Below, piece by piece: positions 1 to 59,594 of a stretch of 64,000 bases of DNA. Position 1 is the first letter of the stretch, and each line of letters opens with the position of its first letter. Source of the DNA: Prochilodus magdalenae (Eukaryota; Chordata; Actinopteri; Characiformes; Prochilodontidae); assembly GCA_024036415.1 (NCBI GenBank), contig JAMWET010003400.1, positions 166,001 through 230,000 of the forward strand, in the 5' to 3' direction. The translations under genes and the position numbers were made by a program. The notes beneath the pieces are model-generated. The model did no database searches, had not been told where the DNA came from, and saw nothing but the letters and a program-made list of their open reading frames with translations.

Positions 1-989
1 CTGGTTCCCATCACCACCAATAAAAACATTCCATGAGTTTGTTTATTTTACATGCAAAGATACTTAAAATACATATTAGCTTAAGCTAATATTATTTATT
101 GTATCAGTAATCGTGTAATCCACTGTTAAATATTGTGTACAGACTGTACAATGAGAACATGCATAGCCTTTAAAGCTTTAAAAATATAAATTATTGTAAG
201 AAGATATAGGTGCCCACCGGGCTCTGTGGAATTTTAATGCACAAAATGAATAACTTTAGTCACAATGACCCTGAAATCAACCCCCATATGTTCCATATAC
301 TGTCACTGGTCCTGTTATGCGGTCTGTTGACATTCTTCGTTTACCCACATAATTGTATAACACCATGTAATGTTGTCTGATGAGGGGTTAATGTGTGTTT
401 TTGTATTAGTAGAGTTATTCATTTAGTGCCAGGGCCAGTATTATGACAGTTTACCTTGATGCATGTTTGCCTGCATTCCCTCTCATTGTCGGCTGGACTA
501 ATACCTCAATTAATTGTTTGCCGTGTCGTGCACTTACATAGCTGTTCTTGTTAGCATATTCTTACCGCATAGTCAAAAGGTGCAACAGGAGTTACACAGC
601 AAGGGCTTCTGCCTCATAAATCTACCTCCTGTGTCTAAAGAGACCCAAAGATAGTGAGTCATAAAGCAAAGTCCTTCTGTGCCAATTTATGACCACCTCA
701 CCCTGTTTGAATCCTAACCATATTTACAAAAGAATCTTCAAGGATGCTCTCGGGTCGGCACAGAGCGGGAGCTGTAGACAATGCATAGGCGTTACAGTGT
801 GAAGATCTGTTCTGCTCTGTATGATTAGGTTTCTTCCAACACAGCCAGTGGTGTGCTGTCATATAACTCTGCAGTCTCTGTAGGATGTAGTGCTGTAAGC
901 CAGTATTGATCTGCATTTGAATGATCTTGCTCACTCTTTCTCTCCCTCTTTCCCCTCCCTCTTTCTTTCCTTTCTGCTCTGCCTCATAG
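1..989 (+). other. thoc2 intron (partial, 5' edge)
   Basis: Intron upstream of the first visible exon. AT-rich, with a pyrimidine-rich stretch before the acceptor at 988-989. No other gene or repeat recognised. Confidence 0.8.
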
Positions 990-49828
<48,839 letters not shown>

Positions 49829-50661
49829 TGTATGCCGACGACACGGCCAAGGTAAGACGTGACCATGGTTTGGTTCTTGTGAACAGTTTAGTTCTTGCTT
49901 TTCCCTTCTGAGTGTACACTGAGCCATTCTGGTCTCTCTTTAAGACTTCAGTGTAGATTTCTGTTGAATGTTTGATTCGATTGGCAGTGAAGTCACACTT
50001 CGTCTGTTCATGTATGGCGGAGTCTTTCTCGCTGTAAGGTTGTTGTTGTTATTAATGTGCCGAGTACCCAAGAAGTTTTGACAATGGCAATTATTCCTTT
50101 TCAGAATTCCCTGTTGTGAGCTGTGACGAGGCGGAGACCCCCATTCGCCTGAAACTTCGTCTTTCAGCCATGTCAGCATCTTGAGTCTTTTTTCCACTGT
50201 CTGAGCAGAGGATTGGATAGCACCCTACCTTTTTTTTTTTGGTTTGTTTGTTTTGCCTGCGTAGATACTTTTGTGTTGCCTAGAAAATGTTGTAGCCTGT
50301 ATTTTAACCTGCCATTTTTATTGTGATATTTTCAGTACTGTGCTGAAAGTTCATTTCCTTTAAATTTTAGCACAATGTGCTGCTGTACTTCACCAGTGGA
50401 ATTGGGGTTTGAATGATGTCGATCTCAAATTTGCTTGCATTTTTATGAGTAGATCAATTTCTTTTTGTTCCCCCCCCCCCTTTTTTTTTCTTTTTCTTTT
50501 ATTTTCTTTTCTTTAAGCAGAGAAAATGCTTCATTTGCCTCGGTTAGATTTTCAGTTTATTTATTTATTTTTGTTTCTTTTCCTTTTAATCCATGTGAAA
50601 TATTTAGGCATAGGTGTTTGAAGCAGTACGGATGGTCTATTTGTATATTATGTATACTTTA

Positions 50662-50667
50662 AATAAA
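50662..50667 (+). promoter_or_regulatory. thoc2: poly(A) signal AATAAA (proximal, thoc2)
   Basis: Canonical AATAAA in the T-rich 3'UTR, followed within 30 nt by a T-rich stretch. Confidence 0.6.
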
Positions 50668-50769
50668 ATGGTTACTTGTAATACATAATTTCCTGTTACT
50701 TTCATTTCCGATGTAAGCCACCCAAATTCCTCACTGTGTGTTCAATCACGTTTTTAAAGAATTTGTATA

Positions 50770-50775
50770 AATAAA
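50770..50775 (+). promoter_or_regulatory. thoc2: poly(A) signal AATAAA (middle, thoc2)
   Basis: AATAAA followed by an A run. The downstream U/GU element is weaker than at the flanking signals. Confidence 0.45.
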
Positions 50776-50895
50776 AAAACGATGGCAAGCTGGATTTCTT
50801 CATAATTAAATGGACTACAGAAAAAAAATGTCACTTTGAAAACTAATTTTGAAGTTTTTAATCTGCTCAAGTCTACCGGTGTATGCTTTTTTCTA

Positions 50896-50901
50896 AATAA
50901 A
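50896..50901 (+). promoter_or_regulatory. thoc2: poly(A) signal AATAAA (distal, thoc2)
   Basis: AATAAA followed by a GT/T-rich element (TTTTCTCAGTGTGTC), the best-formed cleavage site of the three. Confidence 0.65.
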
Positions 50902-50920
50902 GATAGTTTTCTCAGTGTGT

Positions 50921-52061
50921 CATATTCTGCTCTCTTTTGTGCCTTAAGAATGTGCTGACAGTGTTCGTTTTCTTCAGTAACGTGTCTTCCCGGGCCATTC
51001 CAGAAATGCTGAGATTTGTGCTTATCTCAGTCGTAATGCCTGCTTCTTCACAGACAGAACCCAGGGGGGTGAGTGCAGTAGGTGGAGAGGGATCGTTTAA
51101 AGGTCTGGTTTAAGTGTTTCAGGGGAAGACGTCATTCCAACATGCTAATGCTACTAGCAAAGAATGAGTGACCTGCTGGTGTGATGTAATTTGCTTAATG
51201 CTCATTGGTCCCTCTTATTCTTGGTTACTTAAAGCAAATATTAGGAGCAGAATTCCCAACAGTTAGATATAAAGGAGTGTACAGTGCAAGGTATAGACAG
51301 TGTAGGTGATTACAATACTGTTGATTCCATGAATGGTGTGCAGTAAGGTGCGAAATACCCTACTTTGAACCCTCTGAATGTCTTAAAATGGAACATTATG
51401 CAGTACCCCTGATATTAAACTTATGATCTTATGCTGGGATGACTCAATTTTGCCTGTCAAGAAAGAGAATGCTATGGGCAGGAGGGTAGAAAGCAAATGT
51501 GAACCGAGCCTAACCACAGATTTTTTTTTTTTTTTTTTCGGCGGAGGGTGGTGGGGGCTGGGGGGAGTGGGGTGAACCTCAAATGCAAATTCAGGTAAGT
51601 GTCAGGCTTAGCTGCTTCCCCCACACTCATCTTCTGTATTTGGTATTCTTAGCTAGAGCTGCAGCACTGGTCTGCTGTATCAAATTGGTTCATGTGGTTG
51701 GGCCTAGCCTAGCTGCTGTGACACTGCTTGGGATACCTCTGTAAAACTGGTAAAGAATTACATACATGATGTGTTTGTGAAGTTTAAAACCTGCACAAGA
51801 GATGGGTAGAAGAGTAATTTATGATGTACAAGAAGAATGTGTGGAAGACCTACCAAACTGGAAAAGAACATGGTGCCAATGATGCATCAGCGCTGCAGGG
51901 ACAGGTGATTTTACTTGTTCACACAAATGTAGGTAAACCATATATTAAACATGGTGTTCTCCACAACCTGTGTGCATGTTTCAGATAGCCTGCGACATTA
52001 ATAATACTGATACAGCTTCTTAAATACTGACTTATATTAACTGTTAAATCATTATTAATCT
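50921..52061. other. intergenic, downstream of thoc2
   Basis: No gene recognised. Contains a T run followed by a G-rich, quadruplex-type motif at 51546-51572. Confidence 0.75.
51546..51572 (+). other. G-quadruplex-type motif
   Basis: Four G runs of at least three G, separated by loops of 4, 2 and 3 nt, about 0.65 kb after the distal thoc2 poly(A) signal. Confidence 0.7.
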
Positions 52062-52766
52062 GAACTGACGGAAGTGTCAGATTGCAGTGCTGAATAAAGG
52101 GTCTGATATGGGTAATATTTATTGTGCACATACAGAAGTAGAGTCTCTCAGTATGGCGTTGGGCCAACATGCCAACGTAACATGCCAGGCGTCTCGGTAT
52201 GGAGTTGTAGAGGTTCCTAATGGTGTCCTGTGATAATCCATCCCATGCAGCTTAAATATTCTCCCACGGTTCCTGCAGATGGTGCAGTAGGTCTAGAGGC
52301 GGAGTGACCCATGACAACAAACATCTTTGTGCTGACCACGGTGCCCCCACACACGGATTCGTTGGTCATCTCCACCAAGACAAAAGCGGGAAACGTCACT
52401 AAAGATGACCCGCTGCCATGCTGAGTCACTGCATGACAATCTGTCACGACACCATTGCAGTCTTGTTGACGTGGTCTTAAGGACAGCTGTCGTAACGGTC
52501 TGTGTGCATGTAGTCCTGTATTGTGCAGCTGTCTGCCAATGGTGCTGCCACTAACAGGATGACTCGTGGAGGGCGTCACTCCTCGCTGTATGTCTGCAGT
52601 CATGGCTGTTGGGTCAGTCAGGTACAGCGATAAGGCCTGTTCTTGCTTTGTCACATGTACAGCTGAGCGTGAAACTTATTTGCATGTGTCACAAAGCCAA
52701 ATCGATCCACCGAGGTTCTTTCTTGTGGGTTGATGAATTCAGGGTGCAGTTCTTCTTTTGATGGTG
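52062..52766 (-). mobile_element. Tc1-like transposon relic, family T1 copy b
   Basis: The longest copy. The - strand reads an N-terminal helix-turn-helix-like piece (SGSTIGRQLHNTGLHAHRPL), a middle piece and, after frame breaks, a C-terminal piece resembling AWDGLSQDTIRNLY. Its right end ATCAAAAGAAGAACTGCACC (complement) matches the end of copy a. The central DDE region is deleted and frames are broken, so it is dead. Confidence 0.75.
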
Positions 52767-53428
52767 AGTGTGCTGTTTGTCTCCTCACCCCAGTGTTTTA
52801 CCTCCAGGGATGTTGATAACTGTTTTAGTCCTGACAGTGTAAAATATTTCTGTCACTTCTCAGACTGTGGTGGGCACGCTCATCCATTACAGCCCAGGAT
52901 CAGGACCAGAATCTCTCTGCAGTAATGGATGCCTTGCTGTGTTTCACTGTGTAATGGGTATTTATCACCATCCCTCCATAAAATCTGCTGACATTATCTG
53001 CAGATCTAAGTAGGAAAAAAAGATGACTTCCTCCTCGAGTAATTCTGTGCAGAGCCTCAACAGCTTACAGAATTAGCCTTGTATTGCTCCTCACCTGTTT
53101 ACTATGTCTTGCAGACATCTTTGAATGACTCTGTAAACATATTAATGCCTTTTCTTTCTGCATTTAATGACAATATAACTCAGGAATTATTTCACACAGA
53201 GCACCTAACTTGGGGCTGTGTCGTTTAGGGAGCTGTTGATTCATGTGGTCCTTTCGGAGCAGAAAATCAGACACCCTGGTGGCAAGTTTGAATCTCCTCA
53301 GATAAATGAGTATCCACCAGGGTTCAGTAATGAGTCCGTTTGATTGATTCTTGATAAAATGACTTGGTGCTTCATCTCAGACTTCACCACAACTCTGTTA
53401 CGTTAATGTGGTTCAGAATGATGGATAA
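52767..53428. other. intergenic stretch
   Basis: No gene, repeat or signal recognised. Confidence 0.7.
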
Positions 53429-53912
53429 ACTACACTGACCAGTCACTTCATTAAGCATACCTGCTGGTTCCTACATTCATTGTCTGTTTTATCAGCTCCA
53501 CTTTCCATATCGGGGCACTTTGTAGGTCTACAGTTACCTGTCTGTTTCTTAGCCCCCGTTTCCACAATGATTTTGAACTATTACCTTGAACATGTACAAA
53601 GACAGTAGCTCAGAGTTTGTGTTGACTTCATCACTGGTCACAGGACGCTGTCCACAGGACACTGTTGGCTTAACTGTTGTGGCTGGTGGACTTTTCTGCA
53701 GTGCTGAGAATGATCCACCATCCAAATAATACCTGCTCTGTGATGGTCCTGTGGGGGTCCTGACCAAATGAAATGTGCTAACAAAGCATGCAGGTAATCA
53801 GACGAACTACAGTCTGCAGTTTTACAGCTACAAAGTGCACATATATGCTAAGTAGACAATGCTTGTAAATGCCTGGAGGTGTATCTACTGAAGTGGCCAG
53901 TGGGTATATATG
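53429..53912. mobile_element. MITE of an otophysan-type fish repeat family
   Basis: Imperfect terminal inverted repeats: ACACTGACCAGTCACTTCAT on the left, and the complement of ACTGAAGTGGCCAGTGGGTA on the right. The interior includes ACTTTGTAGGTCTACA, GAGAATGATCCACCATCCAA and GTCCTGTGGGGGTCCTGACC, which I know from a very abundant family in characins and catfishes. No coding capacity. Confidence 0.75.
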
Positions 53913-54032
53913 CATTTGCATTCAGGACAGGCTTGGAATATTAATACTTAACTCCAGATAAAGTATTTTAGGCTATCAAAACATCTTACCTACAGTTTTA
54001 TGTATGACGCTACCTATAAAGACACTCATCAT

Positions 54033-54325
54033 TAAAAGGATGGTTGCACCCAGAAGGAAGTGTGGGATTACAGTGCTATTGGGTGATATGTACAATATTT
54101 ATTGAGCTACACATACAGAAGTAGGGTCTCTCAGTATGGCGTTGGGCAGTCATGTTTGCTAACCCAACATGACAGATGTCTCTGCATGGAGCTGTAGAGG
54201 TTCCTAATGGTGTCCTGTGAAAATCCATCCCATGCAGCTTGAATATCCTCACACAGTTCCTGCAGATTTTGTGGTAGGGGTGGAGGTGGAGGTGATGTGA
54301 CACATGACAACATACCAACAACAAC
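54033..54325 (-). mobile_element. Tc1-like transposon relic, family T1 copy c (3' part)
   Basis: The - strand reads NLQELCEDIQAAWDGFSQDT then IRNLYSSMQRHLSCW, the C-terminal end of a Tc1-type transposase. It ends with the family's terminal repeat (GTTGCACCCAGAAGGAAGTG). The 5' part is missing. Confidence 0.8.
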
Positions 54326-54462
54326 CCATCTCCTCATCTTCCTACAGCTTGAATTGCTTTCAAACTCTTCTCTGTAGTGTACTGTGCTTGCAAAGGATGC
54401 TACCAGCACAACAGCATGAGTCAGAATGGAAAGTACAAGACGTGGAACACTTTTAGCAGTAG

Positions 54463-54880
54463 CGTAAATTCCGGCAGAAAGTGTAGGTCTAACACACAGG
54501 AAGTGCTTGTTGTGCGGACCCTTGTCAATCAAACTGTTTCATAGAAAGAGGCAAACAGACGACGTCTAAACCACTTGGAGTTGGAAATGTTAATATAAGT
54601 AAATGGGCTGTAACATTAGCTGTAGTGGATAACCACAGGATTATAACCAACTCTGAGTGGTTTAGACCTTGCCTGCTCATGTCTTTCTTTCGTCTGCTTT
54701 TTTTTAAAACTCTGAAGATCTTCCGCAGGAGAAACACAAGCAGGCCACAAAATGGACAAATCATGCTTTAGCGTTGTCACCATCTCAAACTCCACTCACT
54801 CTATCACCGCAAAATTTCATTAACAAGGGTCCACAACAAGCACTTCCTGTATGGTAGACCTATTCTGTCAGAATTCTCAG
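54463..54880. mobile_element. foldback-type MITE with long inverted repeats
   Basis: Outer arms 54484-54528 and 54818-54861 are near-perfect reverse complements (ACAAGGGTCC, CAACAAGCACTTCCTGT, GTAGACCTA-type blocks). Inner arms 54564-54584 and 54647-54667 pair with two mismatches. Similarity continues outward past both outer arms. No coding capacity. Confidence 0.8.
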
Positions 54881-55732
54881 TTTTTCTTTTCTGAAATGTA
54901 TTTTGTTGCATGTAATTTCTTTTTTCGTTTGTAAATTTGTTTTTGTTTTCTTTTATTTGTTTTTCTGAAATGTTAATTTGTGTTGCTCTTCTTTGCCACC
55001 ATATCATTCACAAGTTTCATGATGTCATACCTACGCACCAAGTTTCATTCCTGTCCTCAACCCACTGGCCCATATACCCCAAATCCAGCCTATAAACTGT
55101 AAAGTGAGTATGATTACTGGTTGTGGTCCAGATCCACCATACACACGGTAAAGTGACCATATTTAAAAGGTGTGGGCCAGATCTGGCTTATATGTGGCAC
55201 ACAGTTAAGGCTGAGTAGCCCATTTGTTCCTCAGCCCAGTTGTGGTCCAGAATGAAAACACCTTCATGATTTTGACTAAGTAAATAAAAACAGTGAATGA
55301 AGGAAGGAATAAAAGGCTTCATCTCTGGAATAAACTCTGTAATTGTCTACAGTTTTGTGTCTGTTATCTTTAGCTGGCAGCTCCAGCTTTCTTGAGACTG
55401 TTTGAGTGGGTTTGCAGTGGAACTTTTCAGACACTTTATTTGAAATCAGAGATTACAAACTGCTAGAAAAATCAACCAGTCTGAGGAATCAAATCTGTGT
55501 GTGCCTTAAGTATGGGTATACAAAACAAAACACACAACACATAACTGTCAAAGACACTGTTTAACATCATAAACAGTTAATTATTTAAAATCTGTATGGA
55601 GTAATTAGAGTGATTTCTAAAGGAATGTTCACAGTAAACAAACAGAAAGGCTGAAATACCTGCTAATAATTTCACCCCGTCTATGTCCCATTTGGGATGT
55701 GCATTGGATGCCTCTTTGGTAGGCGGTACAGT
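54881..55732. other. intergenic stretch
   Basis: AT-rich, no gene or repeat recognised. Confidence 0.7.
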
Positions 55733-56505
55733 TCTTCAATTCAGTTCAGCTTTATTGCCATTATACAGTACAGTATAGCGAACACTATAAGGCTATTTCT
55801 CCAGTGCTGAGACAGTACAATATACATTTGTGCACAGACAGTAGAACAGATGTGCAAGATGTGCAAGAGCAGTAACTGCGTCAGGAAGTTACTGAGGTGC
55901 AAACATGTTCAGTATATAAAGTACACACCTCAGATGTTCAATAAAGAGGTCTAATGTAAGTTCGAGTGAAAAGAATACAGTCCTATGAGCTACCGTGTGT
56001 AGTAGCTGGGTGGACAGGGCTAGATCAGTAACAGCCTATAGTGCTGTAATCAGGTTCTGGTAGGTGCTGCTGGTGTGGCCATTTTGAAAGCTCTTAGCTT
56101 TAAATTGTTACTCGGTGGTTCTGGCTCTGGCTTTCTGGATGGCAGAGGTTGGAACAGGGGATGACAGGTGAGAGTGGGGTGATCCTCTGGGATCTCCTGT
56201 TGTATATGTCCTGTATGGGTGGGAGGGCAGCTGTGGTGATGAGCTAGGCAGAGCTCTCTGCAGTGTGTGCATTTAACAGCAGTGGTGCTGCCATACAAGG
56301 CAGTAATGCAGCTTGTCAGGATGCTCTCCGCAGTGGATCTGTAGAAACTGCAGAGGAGCTGTCATGGTAAGTTGATGCTTCTCAGTCTTCCGAGTAAGTG
56401 GAGGCGTTGTTGGGTCTTTCTGATAATTTGAGGTGTTCAGCAACAAAGTAAGATCCTCGGCTAAGCAGACACAGAGGAACTTGAAGCTGCTCACCTGCTC
56501 CATTT
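55733..56505 (-). mobile_element. LINE 3' fragment (reverse transcriptase C-terminus and 3'UTR)
   Basis: The - strand reads MEQVSSFKFLCVCLAEDLTL then LNTSNYQK, and in another frame YGSTTAVK, like the VSSFKFLGV-SEDLTW ... WYGS segment of fish LINE reverse transcriptases. The 3' end near 55733-55765 is the complement of ATAATGGCAATAAAGCTGAA, a common LINE tail. Frames are broken; a 5'-truncated dead copy. Confidence 0.7.
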
Positions 56506-57249
56506 TTTAAACCCATCTTTGTAAAATCTTTTTAACATTTAACTGGGGCCATCATGAGCTGATGTGAGTATGATTTTGATGCCTTGTTTTGCATACACTA
56601 ATGTTTACCAGTGCATAATTCCCATAAACAAAACAAGGAAAAAAATATTTCAAATATAGTCAGACTGGCTACTGTGCATCACAATTAAACATATTCAAAA
56701 TAAAAAATGATTAACGCACAAAAGTAACTCATAACATACCATGACAGTATGTGACAGCAGTATGTGTCATATAATAATAATAATAATAATAATACTTGTT
56801 GTTGTTGTTGTTGTAATTAGAGTTTTACAGATACTCAAAACACTTAACTTGCCACATAAAGCACATTCCTAAAATCAAAATCACTTCCTTGTGTCTGAGA
56901 AAAAGGAGGAAAGGTAATATTCATCTGTCATTTATTTCTTTCAGTGATTTTGAGATTCGCTGAATAAACGTTTTTGTGTAATATTACTTTATAAACTGAA
57001 CACAAACAGCAGCACTGTTCTAAATGTTCACAAACACAAACTCCTCTCAGACTCCCGAGGCCCGGCTAACATGCTAACCGCAAACGACATTTCACATTGT
57101 CAGTAGAAGTGTAGTCTGGGAGTCTAGAAGGTGCAGCTGTGAAATCATCACCATTCAGGTTCACCAAGTTGCTAATTCGGGTATTGGTGTTGACACGTTT
57201 AGCCATTGTATGACTATTCATTTCATAATTATGGATTCTTAAAGAACAC
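56506..57249. other. intergenic stretch with AAT/GTT repeats
   Basis: An (AAT)n run at 56771-56794 is followed by (GTT)n at 56797-56814. No gene recognised. Confidence 0.75.
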
Positions 57250-57925
57250 ATCAGAGCATTGTTCAGGGCATTGTTCAGAGCATTGTTCAGAGCATTGTTC
57301 AGAGCATTGTTCAGGGCATTGTTCAGGGCATTGTTCAGAGCATTGTTCAGGGCATTGTTCAGGGCATTGTTCAGAGCATTGTTCAGAGCATTGTTCAGGG
57401 CATTGTTCAGGGCATTGTTCAGAGCATTGTTCAGAGCATTGTTCAGAGCATTGTTCAGAGCATTGTTCAGGGCATTGTTCAGGGCATTGTTCAGAGCATT
57501 GTTCAGGGCATTGTTCAGGGCATTGTTCAGAGCATTGTTCAGGGCATTGTTCAGGGCATTGTTCAGAGCATTGTTCAGGGCATTGTTCAGGGCATTGTTC
57601 AGAGCATTGTTCAGGGCATTGTTCAGAGCATTGTTCAGAGCATTGTTCAGAGCATTGTTCAGGGCATTGTTCAGAGCATTGTTCAGAGCATTGTTCAGAG
57701 CATTGTTCAGGGCATTGTTCAGGGCATTGTTCAGAGCATTGTTCAGGGCATTGTTCAGAGCAATGTTCAGGGCATTGTTCAGAGCATTGTTCAGGGCATT
57801 GTTCAGGGCATTGTTCAGGGCATTGTTCAGAGCATTGTTCAGGGCATTGTTCAGGGCATTGTTCAGAGCATTGTTCAGGGCATTGTTCAGAGCATTGTTC
57901 AGAGCATTGTTCAGAGCATTGTGTT
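57250..57925. repeat. 12-bp minisatellite, 56 units
   Basis: Tandem array of RGCATTGTTCAG (R is A or G), 56 units without length change. Only one internal base substitution was seen (AATGTT near 57762). A and G types alternate in irregular runs. Because 12 is a multiple of three and no unit contains a stop, several frames on both strands stay open; this is not evidence of a gene. Confidence 0.97.
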
Positions 57926-59547
57926 AAAGTTGAAGTGAATTGGAAATCATAACGCATGTTTTCTCAATGGTGTTTTTCCAAGTGAAATGTGGTATCAGGG
58001 GGAGCAGCCAGAATGTTCCAAACCTGCCATAATGCACACAAGTACACGTCAAAGACAACACGCAGTCATTTTAATCATGAAAAGAAATGGCACAGAATTT
58101 AACCAGCATTATAGCAATGATACATTTCTTGTGTTATCTGCTGATGTCAAAAATGTTAAGTAATGAAGATGTCATTAGATGGCACTGTCTGCTTGTTCAG
58201 CAAATGTGTTTATTTTATCAATGCTACAGGGAGCTCAAAGTTTATGGAATTTTTAGTATCCCCTTTTTCTTAAAAGTATTTTAATAAAATAACTAATAAT
58301 TTGATTTTTAAAGGTATCTTTTCCCATGAATTGTAGAGCTTAAATGCAGACTGGTAATTGATGACAACTGTGCTAGAAATAGTGGGAAACCTAGAGCGGG
58401 ACTGGGGACATGTGTGACATCATCAGGTACTGCACTCTGGGAAATGGAGACTGGCGGTGTCAGGCGGACCCAAGGGCGTGACAAATGCTAATGAGTATTA
58501 ACATTTTAACGTGACGTTTATGACCAGACCTATGATCCCTCACAGTCAGAAAGGCAAATAGCAGTAATACTGCAGGCATAACTATTCCTTACCTTTATAG
58601 GCTCTGCCAGACAAATCACAGGCCGGTCCAGTCTCTCACTATGGCAGAACTCATTACAGTCTCTAATGAAGAGTGAACTGCTGTGTTAGATGAATGCACA
58701 TCTATTACATCAGTAATGAACTGGTTGTGTTAACTGTGGATACATGAGAAGGGCAGTGGCCTGCTCTCATCAGGGACTAACACATATGTCAGTCAATGTA
58801 CTGATAACTGATTGAAAGTTGGCCACCACAAATTTCATCTACATTATAATGTAAAGCAGTTTATTATTTTATTACACTTTTAAAAAATTCTCCCAAAATA
58901 TGACAAAATAGCCCAAATTTTCTTCACCTACCAAAGGACCCCTCCCAATCTGGCAACACTGAACAGCGGGAACAGAGCTGAGAGGAAAATGGGAAACATG
59001 TTTTGTCCTTAAATTAGTTTGATGGTATTAGTGCTTCATATGACCAAAAAGCCTAAACAAACACCAAAACAGTTTAAAGAGATCAAGCCCATTTCTGAAT
59101 TTGAAATAACACTTGAGGGACAGCTTGAAAACACTGCTTTAATGTTCCTGTCTTTTTATTAATTTTAATAAAGTGTCTTTGATGAAAAGCACTACTCTTA
59201 TGAAGCACAAGCAACTCGTGTACTAATAGTGCAAGCTGCTAAATGTGAGTGTATGAGTGACGGTATGTCGCTGTTTCCCTGAACATGCTTCTGGTTGGCG
59301 TTTCTTTGCTGTTTGTGTTATAGAACACAGGAACCATGTACTGCAGTTTCTTAATGTTTTAATGTAACCCAGAATGTAAGCCTATTCGGATCACAATAAT
59401 ATATAGACTTGTCCTGTTATCATTTTTTATGATCTATCAGTTGTCCACAGTTAAAAGGTTAGGTTGCTCATTAGCAAACCTTAGTAAGAAGCCTTAGAGC
59501 TCCACTTGTTGTAGATTTCCCCTTTCCACTGAAACAATGAAAGTCAA

Positions 59548-59580
<33 letters not shown>

Positions 59581-59590
59581 AAAGCAGACA
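57926..59590. other. intergenic between minisatellite and - strand 3' end
   Basis: AT-rich. A (CA)n run lies at 59554-59578. No gene recognised. Confidence 0.7.
59554..59578. repeat. (CA)n microsatellite
   Basis: About 12 CA units. Read on the - strand it is a GT-rich element just after the likely cleavage site of the - strand gene. Confidence 0.95.
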
Positions 59591-59594
59591 GGTC

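Larger units (their letters stand above)
49829..50920 (+). other. thoc2: thoc2 3'UTR, probably split by an intron
   Basis: T-rich non-coding sequence after the stop codon. A strong donor CCAAG/GTAAGA lies at 49851, only 22 nt after the stop. A good acceptor CCTTTTCAG ends at 50104. The likely mature 3'UTR is therefore 49829-49850 joined to about 50105-50920. Three AATAAA motifs lie near the end. Confidence 0.7.

Noticed and set aside
52217..52654. 145-codon - strand frame as a working transposase
   Set aside because: It covers only part of a Tc1-like protein; the catalytic centre is missing and the C-terminal part is in another frame.
57250..57925. Possible CRISPR-like array
   Set aside because: Units are contiguous 12-mers without spacers, in a vertebrate genome.
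57206..57957. Repetitive EHCS/GHCS, FRAL and EQCP/EQCS open frames of about 220-250 codons
   Set aside because: They are translations of the 12-bp minisatellite, open on both strands at once, with no flanking coding signal.
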